DNA from: Brucella daejeonensis
GTDB lineage: Bacteria; Pseudomonadota; Alphaproteobacteria; Rhizobiales; Rhizobiaceae
NCBI RefSeq assembly: GCF_014199265.1
Contig: NZ_JACIJG010000005.1
Coordinates: 248,001-312,000, forward strand
Length of the DNA: 64,000 bases
Reading direction: 5' to 3'
Position 1 is the first letter of the stretch. Each line of letters begins with the position of its first letter. A program made the translations under genes and the position numbers. Of this stretch, positions 28,115 through 37,890 are shown one piece after another. Below the pieces are notes generated by a model that searched no databases, was not told the DNA's origin, and was given only the letters and a program-made list of their open reading frames with translations.

Positions 28115-28141
28115 AGGCAGTCAGCCGCTTTTTCGGCTAGG

Positions 28142-28168
28142 ACCCGTCTGGATCACAGGCGGGTTTTC
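28142..28168 (+). terminator. Terminator of popZ
   Basis: Stem ACCCGTCTG / CAGGCGGGT with a 5-base loop and a short T tract, 27 bases after the popZ stop. Confidence 0.75.
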
Positions 28169-28277
28169 ACTTTTGGGGGTACGCCGTGGCGACTGGTCAC
28201 TTTTAAAGTGATTTGTCACCTGTTAGTTGCTATTGAGCCCTCAATTCATTCATCTCGCATAAAGACCGGATATTTCC

Positions 28278-31010
28278 ATGCTTGAGAAGACCTATGACGC
28301 CGCGGCGATTGAGCCGAAAATTGCCGAACGCTGGGAAGAAGCGGGCGCATTCAAGGCGGGTGCGGGCGCGAAGCCGGGAGCTGATCCTTTCGCTGTGGTC
28401 ATTCCTCCGCCGAACGTCACCGGATCGCTACATATGGGCCATGCGCTCAACAACACGATCCAGGACATCATGGTCCGCTTCGAGCGTATGCGCGGCAAGA
28501 ACGTGCTGTGGCAGCCGGGCATGGATCATGCGGGTATCGCGACCCAGATGGTCGTTGAACGCCAGCTTATGGAGCGGCAGGAACCCAGCCGCCATGCGAT
28601 GGGTCGCGAAAAATTCATTGATCGGGTCTGGCAGTGGAAAGCCGAATCCGGCGGCATGATTTCCAACCAGCTTCGCCGTCTCGGCGCGTCCTGCGACTGG
28701 TCACGCGAACGCTTCACCATGGACGAGGGGCTGTCGCGGGCCGTTCTGGAGGTTTTCGTTACACTCTATAAGCAGGGCCTGATTTATCGCGACAAGCGTC
28801 TGGTCAACTGGGACCCGAAGCTTTTGACCGCTATTTCCGATATCGAGGTCGAATCCCGCGAGACGAAGGGGCATTTGTGGCATTTCCGCTATCCGCTGGA
28901 AAACGTGCCGTTCGATCCCGAAAATCCGCACACTTATATCGTGGTCGCGACCACGCGCCCGGAAACGATGCTGGGCGATACCGGCGTTGCAGTCAATCCG
29001 AAGGACGAACGTTATCACGCTCTGGTCGGCAACGATGTGGTGCTACCGCTCGTTGGTCGCCACATTCCGATTGTTGCCGACGATTATGCCGATCCCGAAG
29101 CCGGTTCCGGCGCGGTGAAGATCACGCCTGCGCATGACTTCAACGATTTCGAGGTCGGCAAACGCAACGATCTTCAGGCGATTAACATTCTGACGCCCGA
29201 CGCTGCTATCGCAATCAAGGACAACGCGGATTTCCTTGAAGGGCTGCAACTGACGCCGGAGTTGAAAGCGCTCATCCACGAGCTGGAAGGGCTCGACCGT
29301 TTCGCGGCGCGCAAGCGCATCGTGGAACTGATGGAAGAGCGCGACTATCTGGAAAAGGTGGAAGATCACACCCATGCGGTCCCGCATGGCGACCGTGGCG
29401 GCGTTCCGATCGAGCCTTATCTGACCGACCAGTGGTATGTGAATGCGGCCGAACTCGCCAAGCCCGCCATGGCAGCGGTTCGCGACGGTCGCACGAAGAT
29501 CGTTCCGAAGAACTGGGAAAAGACCTATTTCGACTGGATGGAAAACATTCAGCCGTGGTGCGTCTCGCGCCAGCTCTGGTGGGGGCATCAGATTCCGGCT
29601 TGGTATGGCCCGGATGGCCAGTGCTTTGTCGAAAAGAGCGAAGCTGAGGCCAAGGCGGCTGCACGCGCCCATTATGGTGAAGACGTGGCTCTTGAACGTG
29701 ACACCGACGTTCTGGACACGTGGTTTTCGTCGGGTCTCTGGCCGTTCTCAACGCTCGGCTGGCCGGACAATACGCCGGAACTGGCAACCTATTATCCCAC
29801 CAGCGTTCTGGTCACGGGCTTCGACATCCTGTTCTTCTGGGTCGCCCGCATGATGATGATGGGCCTCCATTTCATGGAGGAAATCCCGTTCCACACGGTC
29901 TATCTGCACGCCCTGGTCCGCGACAAGCACGGCGCGAAGATGTCTAAGTCGAAGGGCAATGTCATCGATCCGCTGGAACTCATGGATGAATATGGCGCCG
30001 ACGCTCTGCGCTTCACGCTGGCGATCATGGCGGCCCAGGGACGCGATGTGAAACTCGATCCTGCGCGTATTGCTGGCTATCGCAATTTCGGCACCAAGCT
30101 GTGGAATGCGACGCGCTTCGCCCAGATGAACGGTGTGAAACCCGATGTCGCGTTCCAGCCGCAAAATGCAAAGCTCGCCGTCAATCGCTGGATTCTGACG
30201 GAGTTGACCCATGCGACGCAGGCCGTCACCGACGGCATTGCCACCTATCGCTTCAATGACGCGGCAGGCGCGGCCTATCGCTTCGTCTGGAACCAGTTCT
30301 GCGACTGGTATCTGGAACTGTTGAAGCCGATTTTCATGGGCGACGATGAAGCCGCCAAGGCGGAAGCACAGGCAACGGCTGCTTATTGCCTCGACCAGAT
30401 ATACAAGCTCCTGCATCCGTTCATGCCCTTCATGACCGAAGAACTCTGGACGCTTACGGCAGGTGAGGGGCAGAAGCGTGATACGGTGCTGGCGCTCGCT
30501 GCCTGGCCGGACCTGACATTCGAGGACGAAGAAGCCGCAGCCGATATCAACTGGCTTGTCGATCTCGTCACCGGCATTCGCTCCGTTCGCGCCGAAATGA
30601 ACGTTCCTGCTGGCGCTGTTGCTCCGGTTGTCGTTCTTGATGCCAATGAGGCGACAAAAGACCGCTTTGCTCGCCATGATGCGGCTATCAAACGCCTGGC
30701 CCGTGTTGAAAGCGTGTCCTTCGAGGCGAAGGCTCCGAAAGGAGCGGCTCAGATGCTGCTTGGAGAGGCGACGATCTGCATTCCGCTCGGCACTCTGATC
30801 GACCTGAAGGCAGAAGCCGCGCGTCTGGCCAAGGAAGCCGGTAAGATTGCCGCTGAAATGGACCGTATCGAGAAGAAGCTTTCCAACGAGAAGTTCGTCG
30901 CCAATGCACGTGAAGAAGTTGTGGCAGCGGAACGGGAACGTCTGGTCGAGTTGAAGGAAGCCGCACAGCGTGTGGCTATTGCTGAAACACGCATACGTGA
31001 TGCAGGCTGA
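28278..31010 (+). CDS. valS: Valyl-tRNA synthetase
   Basis: 910 residues. The HIGH-type motif appears as 'PPNVTGSLHMGHAL' and the KMSKS motif as 'GAKMSKSKGNVIDPLE' (near residue 555). The editing (CP1) domain lies between them, and the C-terminal coiled coil 'LIDLKAEAARLAKEAGKIAAEMDRIEKKL' is the ValS tRNA-binding arm. It charges tRNA-Val. It has a clear terminator. Confidence 0.98.
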   Translation: MLEKTYDAAAIEPKIAERWEEAGAFKAGAGAKPGADPFAVVIPPPNVTGSLHMGHALNNTIQDIMVRFERMRGKNVLWQPGMDHAGIATQMVVERQLMERQEPSRHAMGREKFIDRVWQWKAESGGMISNQLRRLGASCDWSRERFTMDEGLSRAVLEVFVTLYKQGLIYRDKRLVNWDPKLLTAISDIEVESRETKGHLWHFRYPLENVPFDPENPHTYIVVATTRPETMLGDTGVAVNPKDERYHALVGNDVVLPLVGRHIPIVADDYADPEAGSGAVKITPAHDFNDFEVGKRNDLQAINILTPDAAIAIKDNADFLEGLQLTPELKALIHELEGLDRFAARKRIVELMEERDYLEKVEDHTHAVPHGDRGGVPIEPYLTDQWYVNAAELAKPAMAAVRDGRTKIVPKNWEKTYFDWMENIQPWCVSRQLWWGHQIPAWYGPDGQCFVEKSEAEAKAAARAHYGEDVALERDTDVLDTWFSSGLWPFSTLGWPDNTPELATYYPTSVLVTGFDILFFWVARMMMMGLHFMEEIPFHTVYLHALVRDKHGAKMSKSKGNVIDPLELMDEYGADALRFTLAIMAAQGRDVKLDPARIAGYRNFGTKLWNATRFAQMNGVKPDVAFQPQNAKLAVNRWILTELTHATQAVTDGIATYRFNDAAGAAYRFVWNQFCDWYLELLKPIFMGDDEAAKAEAQATAAYCLDQIYKLLHPFMPFMTEELWTLTAGEGQKRDTVLALAAWPDLTFEDEEAAADINWLVDLVTGIRSVRAEMNVPAGAVAPVVVLDANEATKDRFARHDAAIKRLARVESVSFEAKAPKGAAQMLLGEATICIPLGTLIDLKAEAARLAKEAGKIAAEMDRIEKKLSNEKFVANAREEVVAAERERLVELKEAAQRVAIAETRIRDAG

Positions 31011-31048
31011 TTTGACTTAATTAGAGAAGCGGATCCTTTTCGAATCAT

Positions 31049-31085
31049 AAGCCCGGCAGCGAAAGACGCTGCCGGGCTTTGGCTT
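31049..31085 (+). terminator. Rho-independent terminator of valS
   Basis: A 13-bp perfect stem AAGCCCGGCAGCG / CGCTGCCGGGCTT with loop AAAGA, then TTGGCTT. Confidence 0.88.
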
Positions 31086-31400
31086 GAAAAGCGTCGGAGT
31101 CCGGCGCATTTTGTCATTTCAAGGGGTCATCGAACCAGCGTTTCGATTGTTTTTCGGCATTGTTGCGCTTTCGCAACAAGACCAAAAATTGGTCGAAAAA
31201 TGGCAGATTTGGGCAGATTTTGAAGCCAGTCCGTCGAAAATCTCTAATGAAGCTACGTCATAAATGATGTTTTAGACATATTTTGACCGATGGCGCCTGA
31301 ATTGGCTCCCGCCGATCCGGGCTAATGCATCTTGCAGGCGGAATCCTTCCTGATTTACGTTTCCGTCAAAGTAATGCCGTTGCTGTGTGGGAGGACATTC
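31086..31400. other. Intergenic region upstream of the FadL-type porin
   Basis: About 315 bases between the valS terminator and the porin start. It contains GACC-AAAAATT-GGTC at about 31,179 and a direct repeat GGCAGATTT-GGGCAGATTTT at about 31,203. It must hold the porin promoter; nothing codes here. Confidence 0.5.
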
Positions 31401-32648
31401 ATGAGTGTACAGCGGGTAAAAATGGCCGGAATGGTCGCAGCTCTGCTCGGAAGCGCTGTCGCGGCTAATGCGGGCGGTTTCGAACGTGGTTCGCAGGATT
31501 TCGATATTCTTTTCGAAAAAGGCAATGCTGTCGACGCGACGGGCACCTATGTCGCTCCGCAGCGCAAGCTGAAAAACATCCATGGTTCGCCGATCAGCGC
31601 CGCAACAGGCGGCATCAATCCGGCTACGAGCAGACCTTATGAAACCGAGGTCGATGAAGCCAAGAGCTACTGGGTCCCGAAGGTTTCGGCCAAGTTTGAC
31701 CTGACCGACGACCTTGCGTGCGCCGCGCAGTATCGCCAGCCCTGGGGCATCATCACCGATGTCGGTGTCGATACCGTCCGTATGTTCACCGCAATCGAGC
31801 AGAAAATTTCCTCGCACGATTATGGTGTAAACTGCTCGTATCGGTTTGCTGCCGGTGAAAAGGGTTATTTCCGTATTCTTGGCGGCGTCAGCTATCAGGA
31901 ACTCAAGGGCGAGCAGACCAAGATGGTTCCGCCCGGCTCAGCCTTTGGCGGTACTTTCCGTGTCGCTTCGCTGGATGTTGAAGACCAGTCCGTTGGCTGG
32001 CGTCTTGGCGCGGCCTATGAAATTCCCGAATATGCGATGCGCGCTACGCTCGTTTACCAGTCGGAGGTCAAGTACAACCTCGAGGGAACGATTGACAATC
32101 TGGCGCTGAATCCGCTCACGGGGCGCGGGATGCCGATCAATGTCGAAAGCGATGTTGCAACGCCGCAGTCACTGGAGTTCAGGTTTCAGACCGGTATCGC
32201 TCCGGATTGGCTGGCATTCGGTTCGATCAAGTGGACTGACTGGTCGAGCCTGACTTCGGTGGACTTCGCTTCCGCGGATAGCAGGATTGTCCCGAAGGGC
32301 ACCAAGATCACCAGCCTCAATCTCTGGTATCAGGATGGCTGGACGGTCAGCGGCGGTGTTGGCCACAAGTTTAACGACCAGTGGTCGGTAGCCGGTACGG
32401 TGACCTGGGATCGCGGCACAAGCACCGGCCTGACGTCCCAGACCGATCTCTGGCTGTTCGGTCTCGGCACCAATTACAAGCCGAACGATCAGTTTGAAGT
32501 TCGTCTGGCGGGTGCGGCCGGCTGGCTTACCTCGGGGGAACTCGACGACACTGTCGTAAACGGCAAACCGAACCTCACCGGCTCGAAGGGCGAATTCGGC
32601 AACGACTTCGTTGGCGCACTCTCGCTCACTGCCAAGGTAAAATTCTGA
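31401..32648 (+). CDS. FadL/OmpP1-family outer membrane transport protein
   Basis: 415 residues starting MSVQRVKMAGM with GGGAGGA 6 bases upstream. A 24-residue signal peptide ends 'VAANA'; the mature start 'GGFERGSQDFDILFEKGN' resembles the FadL hatch. Beta-barrel strands with aromatic girdles follow, and the C-terminus is phenylalanine ('LSLTAKVKF'), as expected for barrel assembly. FadL proteins import hydrophobic compounds such as fatty acids; the substrate is unknown. Confidence 0.88.
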   Translation: MSVQRVKMAGMVAALLGSAVAANAGGFERGSQDFDILFEKGNAVDATGTYVAPQRKLKNIHGSPISAATGGINPATSRPYETEVDEAKSYWVPKVSAKFDLTDDLACAAQYRQPWGIITDVGVDTVRMFTAIEQKISSHDYGVNCSYRFAAGEKGYFRILGGVSYQELKGEQTKMVPPGSAFGGTFRVASLDVEDQSVGWRLGAAYEIPEYAMRATLVYQSEVKYNLEGTIDNLALNPLTGRGMPINVESDVATPQSLEFRFQTGIAPDWLAFGSIKWTDWSSLTSVDFASADSRIVPKGTKITSLNLWYQDGWTVSGGVGHKFNDQWSVAGTVTWDRGTSTGLTSQTDLWLFGLGTNYKPNDQFEVRLAGAAGWLTSGELDDTVVNGKPNLTGSKGEFGNDFVGALSLTAKVKF

Positions 32649-32663
32649 TTTTCGAACGCGTGA

Positions 32664-32697
32664 AAAAAAGCCCGGCAGCGATGCCGGGCTTTTTTCG
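32664..32697. terminator. Bidirectional terminator between the FadL-type gene and the dehydrogenase gene
   Basis: Stem GCCCGGCA / TGCCGGGC with a GCGA loop, flanked by A7 and T6. The symmetric flanks let it serve both converging genes. Confidence 0.9.
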
Positions 32698-32712
32698 TTG
32701 AACGGACGCAGA

Positions 32713-33591
32713 TTATTTTTCGAGACGGGCAAGCAGCGAGGATGTGTCCCAGCGATTGCCGCCGATCTGTTGCACTTCCTTGTAGAACTGGTCCACCAGC
32801 GCCGTTACGGGCAGACGCGCGCCGTTTCGATCTGCTTCATCGAGGCAGATGCCGAGATCCTTCCTCATCCAGTCCACCGCGAAACCGAAGTCATATTTGT
32901 CCTGATTCATGGTCGCGGAACGGTTTTCCATCTGCCAGGAGCCGGCCGCGCCCTTGGAAATGACCGAAATCAGCTTTTCAATATCGAGACCGGCTTTCTT
33001 GCCGAAATGGATGCCTTCGGCGAGCCCCTGAACAAGACCGGCAATGCATATCTGGTTGACCATCTTGGCGAGTTGTCCCGAGCCTACGGGACCCATGAGG
33101 CCGACCATACGTGCATAGGCGTCGATAACCGGTTTCGCACGATCGAAAACGGTATCGGACGCGCCGACCATGACCGTCAGAACGCCATTTTCCGCGCCCG
33201 CCTGTCCGCCGGAGACCGGGGCGTCGATGAAATGAAAGCCGCGCTTTTGCGCTTCATCCGCCAGTTCGCGGGCAACCTCCGCCGAGGCCGTTGTGTTGTC
33301 GATAAAGATCGCGTCCTTTTTCATCGTTGAAAAGGCGCCGTCAGGGCCGATGGTGATCGAGCGAAGGTCGTCGTCATTGCCGACGCAGGCGAAGACGAAA
33401 TCCGCGTCCCGTGCAGCTTCGGCTGGTGTTGCGGCGAAACGGCCTGCAAATTCGCTGGCCCATTTTTCGGCTTTGGCGGCGGTGCGGTTATAGACCGTTA
33501 CGTCATGACCGCCCTTGTTTTTGAGATGGCCAGCCATGGGATAACCCATGACGCCTAAGCCAAGAAAGGCGACTTTAGCGCTTGTTGTCAT
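32713..33591 (-). CDS. Beta-hydroxyacid dehydrogenase (HIBADH/GarR family)
   Basis: 292 residues. Rossmann 'FLGLGVMGYPMAGHL' (GxGxxG, 11-16), substrate motif 'FIDAPVSGGQAGAENG', catalytic lysine in 'GSGQLAKMVNQI'. The family reduces or oxidises 3-hydroxyisobutyrate, tartronate semialdehyde or succinic semialdehyde-type substrates; which one cannot be told. A glutathione S-transferase gene lies just upstream on the same strand. Confidence 0.9.
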   Translation of the reverse strand: MTTSAKVAFLGLGVMGYPMAGHLKNKGGHDVTVYNRTAAKAEKWASEFAGRFAATPAEAARDADFVFACVGNDDDLRSITIGPDGAFSTMKKDAIFIDNTTASAEVARELADEAQKRGFHFIDAPVSGGQAGAENGVLTVMVGASDTVFDRAKPVIDAYARMVGLMGPVGSGQLAKMVNQICIAGLVQGLAEGIHFGKKAGLDIEKLISVISKGAAGSWQMENRSATMNQDKYDFGFAVDWMRKDLGICLDEADRNGARLPVTALVDQFYKEVQQIGGNRWDTSSLLARLEK

Positions 33592-33620
33592 TCGTTCGTT
33601 CCTCTGGAAATGCTGCGAAT

Positions 33621-34241
33621 TCAGGTAAGGGGCGTCATGACGGCCGTCTTGTAGGCCGGGCGCTGCTTGAGACGGTCGTACCAGTCTTCAAGACGGGGCA
33701 GGGAAGGCCGCTCGATCGGAAACTCGAACCAGGCATAGGCAAAACATCCGATCGGAATGTCTCCGATGCCGAAATTTTCGCCGGAGAGCCACGGGGCATC
33801 CCCGAGGGCTTCGTCGGCGATCTTCATGGATCGTGCAAGCCCCTCCAGACCGCGTACCAGAATGGCCGGATCGCGTTCGGCTTCCGGTAGGCGGATCAAA
33901 TGGCGAATGACATCGCTGAAATTACCGGCAAGCGAGGCGGACGCCCAATCCATCCACTTCTCGGCCTGGGCGCGCTTGGCCGGATTTTCGATCCAGAGGC
34001 TGCCCTTGCCGTAAACGGCGGCGAGATAGCGCGTGATCGTGTTGGATTCCCAGAGCACGGTTTCTCCATCTTCCAGCAAGGGAACAAGACCGTTCGGATT
34101 GCGGGCAAGATAGGTGGGGTCCTGCAATCCGCCGAACGGACCTCCAAGATTTATCTGTTCAAACTCAAGATCGAGTTCATGCGCTGTCCAAAGCGCCTTC
34201 TTCACGTTTGTGGAATTGGTACGACCCCAGATTTTCAGCAT
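33621..34241 (-). CDS. Glutathione S-transferase family protein
   Basis: 206 residues from ATG at 34,241. The thioredoxin-like N-domain starts 'LKIWGRTNSTNVKKALW' (Ser/Asn near the GSH site) and holds 'NPNGLVPLLEDGETVLWESNTITRYLA', the GSH-binding core. The helical C-domain carries 'PWLSGENFGIGDIPIG'. The exact GST class and substrate are unknown. It lies 29 bases upstream of the dehydrogenase gene and may share its transcript. Confidence 0.9.
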   Translation of the reverse strand: MLKIWGRTNSTNVKKALWTAHELDLEFEQINLGGPFGGLQDPTYLARNPNGLVPLLEDGETVLWESNTITRYLAAVYGKGSLWIENPAKRAQAEKWMDWASASLAGNFSDVIRHLIRLPEAERDPAILVRGLEGLARSMKIADEALGDAPWLSGENFGIGDIPIGCFAYAWFEFPIERPSLPRLEDWYDRLKQRPAYKTAVMTPLT

Positions 34242-34438
34242 GATCCAGCCTATTGCATCGCTGTTGGTGGCTGCGTGTCGACGCAGAATGAGACGAAGCA
34301 AGTTTAAACAGATCGCCCCCGGAGGCCGCAAGGCTACCGGGGACGATATTTTGGATTTGCGTCGTTTTGGGATTCAATCTGTGTTTTCAAGCACGTCTTT
34401 CTCCCGGCGACTGCGGTTTCACTTGTAGGAAGTCTGTT

Positions 34439-35272
34439 CTAACGAACGAGATGCCGGGTCAGTCGCCGTTCGAGGAAATCCCAGATATGCCGCAGGCATT
34501 CGACGATCAGGAGATAGATGACCGCTGCCCACAGATAGGTCTGGAAATCGAACGTGCGCGAATAGGCTCGACGCGTTTCGCCCATAAGGTCGAGCACAGT
34601 AATGATCGCCACGATTGCCGACCCCTTGATCATCAGGATGATCTCGTTACCATAGGGGCGAAGAGCAACGATCAATGCCTGCGGAAGAATGATTTTCCAG
34701 AAGGTCACCCGCTTGGAAATGCCGAGCGCTGCCGCACCTTCCCATTGCCCCGGTGCAACGCTTTGGATGGCGCCGCGCAGGATTTCAGCCTGATAGGCCG
34801 CGGTGTTGAGTGAGAAGGCCAGAATGGCGCAGTTCCATGCATCGCGGAAAAATACCCATAGCCCGATGCTATCAAGAAACGGACGAAAAGTGCCGAAGCC
34901 ATAATAGATCAGGAAGGTCTGCGCGAGCAGGGGGGTGCCGCGGAAGAAATAGACATAGCCGAAGGCGATGCTGCGCAGCCAGCGATTGTTTGACATGCGC
35001 GCAGCCGCGATCGGCAATGACAGCAGGGCGCCGATGATGATCGATACGGCAACGAGCTTCAGTGTGATCAGAAGCCCGGACCAGTAGCGTGGCGCATAGG
35101 ATTCAAACAGATCGATACGCCACGCATTGTAGAGATAGATCGCAAGACCGGCGAAAAGCACCAGCCAGAAACCAACGATGATATGACCGGCGATACGCGC
35201 GCGCGTCCACTGTTTTACGACGGGTGGCGGCGCAAGAACTTCGTTCGTGGGGTTGGAGGCCGTCTGGCTCAT
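34439..35272 (-). CDS. hisM: HisM-type amino-acid ABC transporter permease
   Basis: 277 residues with about 6 membrane segments. The cytoplasmic coupling loop 'EILRGAIQSVAPGQWEGAAALGISKRVTFWKIILPQAL' is the EAA motif of polar amino-acid permeases. It sits one base after its partner permease. With the periplasmic binding protein upstream it makes an importer for a polar or basic amino acid. No ATPase gene is next to it. Confidence 0.88.
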   Translation of the reverse strand: MSQTASNPTNEVLAPPPVVKQWTRARIAGHIIVGFWLVLFAGLAIYLYNAWRIDLFESYAPRYWSGLLITLKLVAVSIIIGALLSLPIAAARMSNNRWLRSIAFGYVYFFRGTPLLAQTFLIYYGFGTFRPFLDSIGLWVFFRDAWNCAILAFSLNTAAYQAEILRGAIQSVAPGQWEGAAALGISKRVTFWKIILPQALIVALRPYGNEIILMIKGSAIVAIITVLDLMGETRRAYSRTFDFQTYLWAAVIYLLIVECLRHIWDFLERRLTRHLVR

Positions 35273-35273
35273 A

Positions 35274-35996
35274 TCATGCCCTCCTTGAACGGTTGGCGCC
35301 CGCATCGGCCCAGCGGGCAATCCGGTCGATGAAATAGGACGAGATGATCGCCAGCGCCAGATAGAGCAGGCAAGCGACGCCGAAGAACAGGAATGGCTCC
35401 TTGGTCACGCGCGCTGCGATGGAGGTCTGGCGCAGGATATCGGACAGGGTAATGACCGATACGAGTGACGTATCCTTGAGCAGCACCAGCCACAAATTGG
35501 CAAGGCCGGGCAGGGCGATGCGGATGAGCTGCGGCAGGATTACCTTGCGCATCGTCAGCCAACGCGACAGGCCGACCGCATAACCGCCCTCATATTGCCC
35601 GTTCGGAATGGCGCGGAACGCCGAAAGGAATACCTCGCTCGAATAGGAAGAAAACACGAAACCGAGCGCGACCATGCCCGCACCGAATGCGTTGATTTCC
35701 ACATTGGCCTCAATGCCCAACAGATTGAGGAGCCGTTGCAGGCCAAGCGAAGCGCCGAAATAAACGAGGAAGAGTGTCAGAAGTTCAGGCAGACCGCGAA
35801 AGATCGTTGTATAGATGTTTGCCGCAAGCCGCATCGACGGTTCTTTGGATTGCTTGCCGAGGGCGACCAGAAATCCCAGTACAAGGCCGACGGGAAGTGT
35901 CGCAAGTGCCAGAGAGACGGTTACCAGAAGCCCCTTGGCAATGCTGATGCCCCAGCCATTGGGGCCGAAACTCAGTAGGGTGGCGTAATTTTCCAT
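35274..35996 (-). CDS. hisQ: HisQ-type amino-acid ABC transporter permease
   Basis: 240 residues from ATG at 35,996; longer frames run into a palindromic repeat and are rejected. EAA loop: 'SAFRAIPNGQYEGGYAVGLSRWLTMRKVILPQLI'. Membrane segments are at about 16-40, 55-75, 90-110, 150-170 and 200-222. It pairs with the following permease gene as a heterodimer. Confidence 0.88.
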   Translation of the reverse strand: MENYATLLSFGPNGWGISIAKGLLVTVSLALATLPVGLVLGFLVALGKQSKEPSMRLAANIYTTIFRGLPELLTLFLVYFGASLGLQRLLNLLGIEANVEINAFGAGMVALGFVFSSYSSEVFLSAFRAIPNGQYEGGYAVGLSRWLTMRKVILPQLIRIALPGLANLWLVLLKDTSLVSVITLSDILRQTSIAARVTKEPFLFFGVACLLYLALAIISSYFIDRIARWADAGANRSRRA

Positions 35997-36013
35997 GCGC
36001 CTGTTCTTTTCCT

Positions 36014-36114
36014 TAGAGCATGATCCGGTCCGGTTGATGCGGATCGATAAGACCATGCTTTGTATCAAGATGTCAGAACGCCGATCCGGTACCATTAGAC
36101 CGAATTGCGCTCTG
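36014..36114. repeat. TAGAGC-type palindromic intergenic repeat
   Basis: About 100 bases bounded by TAGAGC and GCGCTCT, with inner inverted GATCCGG/CCGATC-type segments. It lies between the binding protein and permease genes of the importer. The same end sequence recurs at 41.2 kb. Confidence 0.65.
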
Positions 36115-36237
36115 GGGCGTCAATTCTGTGATTTATCGCTCGCGGGGGTAAACCCGGAAACTCGTTTTGGTGCGCCCGTATAAAATACTCTGCGCCGGTT
36201 CGCGAGACGCAAACCGGCGCAAAAGCATCGATTTCGA

Positions 36238-37044
36238 TTAATTTTCGGCGCCGTAGGCGTCGAAGTCGAAGTATTTTTCGTTGATTTCCTTGTACTTGCC
36301 GTTCGCCCGGATCGCCTTGATGGCTTCGTTGAACTTGGCGATCAGTTCCGGACGGCCCTTCTTGAATGCCACACCAGCGCCGGGGCCGTGGATTTCGATG
36401 ACGGGTGCAAAGGTACCGACCATCTTGCAGCACGCGCCATCCGGCGTCTTCAACCATTCGGCAAGTGTCACGCTGTCGTCGTTGACGGCGTCGAGACGGC
36501 CATTGGCGAGATCGAGACGATACTCTTCCGCAGTCGGGTAGGCCTTGACCGTGCTGTCGGTGAAGGTCTTTTCAGAATAGTTGAAGTGGGTGGTGGATCC
36601 CTGAACGCCGATGGTCTTTCCGGCGAGGTCTTCCTTGGTCACACCCTTGATGTCGGTGTCTTTCGGTGCCGCGATGCCGGGAGGCGTGTTGTAATACTTA
36701 TTGGAGAAATCGACCTGCTTCTTGCGCTCTTCCGTGATCGACATGGAAGCGATGAATGCGTCGAACTTGCCAGCCTGAAGCGCTGGAATCGCGCCGTCCC
36801 ATTCCTGGGTGACGAATTCACACTCTGCTTTCATCTGTTCGCACAGTGCCTTGGCGATATCGACGTCAAAGCCCGAGAGGGTGCCGTCCGGCTTGATGAA
36901 ATTGAATGGAGGATAGGCGCCTTCGGTGCCGATCTTGAGTTTGAGTGGCTCTTCAGCGCTTGCAATGCCGACAGTTACGCTGCCGATCGTCATTGCCAGA
37001 GCCGCAACCGATGCCGCTGCAACGATACGCTTGAATACGCGCAT
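36238..37044 (-). CDS. hisJ: Periplasmic amino-acid-binding protein of an ABC importer (HisJ/ArgT family)
   Basis: 268 residues. A signal peptide (about 1-30, ending 'GIASAEE') precedes the SBP_bac_3 fold: 'LKIGTEGAYPPFNFIKPDGTLSGFDVDIAKALCEQMK', then 'QEWDGAIPALQAGKFDAFIASMSITEERKKQVDFS'. These are typical of lysine/arginine/ornithine/histidine binders. The two permease genes follow. The ligand is inferred from family only. Confidence 0.9.
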   Translation of the reverse strand: MRVFKRIVAAASVAALAMTIGSVTVGIASAEEPLKLKIGTEGAYPPFNFIKPDGTLSGFDVDIAKALCEQMKAECEFVTQEWDGAIPALQAGKFDAFIASMSITEERKKQVDFSNKYYNTPPGIAAPKDTDIKGVTKEDLAGKTIGVQGSTTHFNYSEKTFTDSTVKAYPTAEEYRLDLANGRLDAVNDDSVTLAEWLKTPDGACCKMVGTFAPVIEIHGPGAGVAFKKGRPELIAKFNEAIKAIRANGKYKEINEKYFDFDAYGAEN

Positions 37045-37386
37045 TTTCTTTCCTCTCGTTTTGTTCTGGCTGGTTCCCTGGTTATTTCTTCTGGTTCAGC
37101 CGCTTAAGGGGTAATTACGACCGTGAAACTTTTGAATTGCACGTCTGGCAGCGAATTTCCCCGCCCGCTACCAATAGATGGTTGAGCAGATTGCGCAATA
37201 ATTTTTCGCGGTTCCGTCTCCTCCATCCGATCTGACAGCGATATTCCCACCATTTCGTGGCGAATGGCAAGACGTACCGCGTAATTAAATTGTGTGTCTT
37301 GGAGGGGATAATCGCTGTGGTTTCCATGCGCTTTCGTTGACCTATGGTGAAATACACCAAGAAAATGATAGTCAATAGAGAGTTGC
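37045..37386. other. Intergenic region with a doubtful small ORF
   Basis: About 340 bases between hisJ and mobB. A minus-strand frame (37,115-37,327, from METTA) contains 'RRRNREKLLRNLLNHLL', faintly like DUF1127 small proteins, but the usual end of that domain is missing. It may be a degenerate DUF1127 gene or chance. Confidence 0.35.
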
Positions 37387-37890
37387 TCAGAGACCCATCT
37401 GGCTTTCGATGAAATCGGCTATTTGCTCGATATCGTCAATGGAAAACACCGGCACTTTTTCGTTTGGCTGTTGCCGGTCGCTGGCAATGGCCACGATGTT
37501 TGGATCGTCAAGCGACAGCGCGGGGCCTGCATGGCCGTCGCTCCGGCGCAGCTCGATCTTCCTGTGTGTTCCGTGTTTGTAGCCTTCGACGAGAATCAGG
37601 TCGCAGGGCGCCAGTTTGGCGGCAATCTCCGACAGTGACGGCTCTTCTTCCCCCAGGTTCTCGTGCATGATCGCATAACGCCGTGAAGAGACGATGGCGA
37701 CTTCCGCCGCTCCCGCCTTCCTGTGCCGCCAGGAATCCGTGCCCTCATGGTCGATATCGAAATTGTGATGGGCGTGCTTGATCGTGGCGATGCGATGGCC
37801 GCGCGCGGTGAGGCAAGCAACCAGCCGTTCGGTCATCGTGGTCTTGCCGGAGTTCTTCCAGCCGGTGATGCCGAAAAGTTTCTGGTTCAT
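37387..37890 (-). CDS. mobB: MobB, molybdopterin-guanine dinucleotide biosynthesis adaptor
   Basis: 167 residues. The P-loop 'GWKNSGKTT' (10-18) and 'IKHAHHNFDIDHEGTDSWRHRKAGA' are diagnostic. MobB is a GTP-binding helper to MobA. Its start overlaps the stop of mobA (ATGA). Confidence 0.93.
   Translation of the reverse strand: MNQKLFGITGWKNSGKTTMTERLVACLTARGHRIATIKHAHHNFDIDHEGTDSWRHRKAGAAEVAIVSSRRYAIMHENLGEEEPSLSEIAAKLAPCDLILVEGYKHGTHRKIELRRSDGHAGPALSLDDPNIVAIASDRQQPNEKVPVFSIDDIEQIADFIESQMGL

Noticed and set aside
28172-28215. Short inverted repeats GTCAC...GTGAC before valS as a riboswitch or T-box
   Set aside because: T-boxes are not expected in alphaproteobacteria and no specifier-type structure is apparent.
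37115-37327. Small minus-strand ORF with a faint DUF1127 look
   Set aside because: Only half of the domain pattern is present and the rest does not fit; kept only as a note in the intergenic entry.
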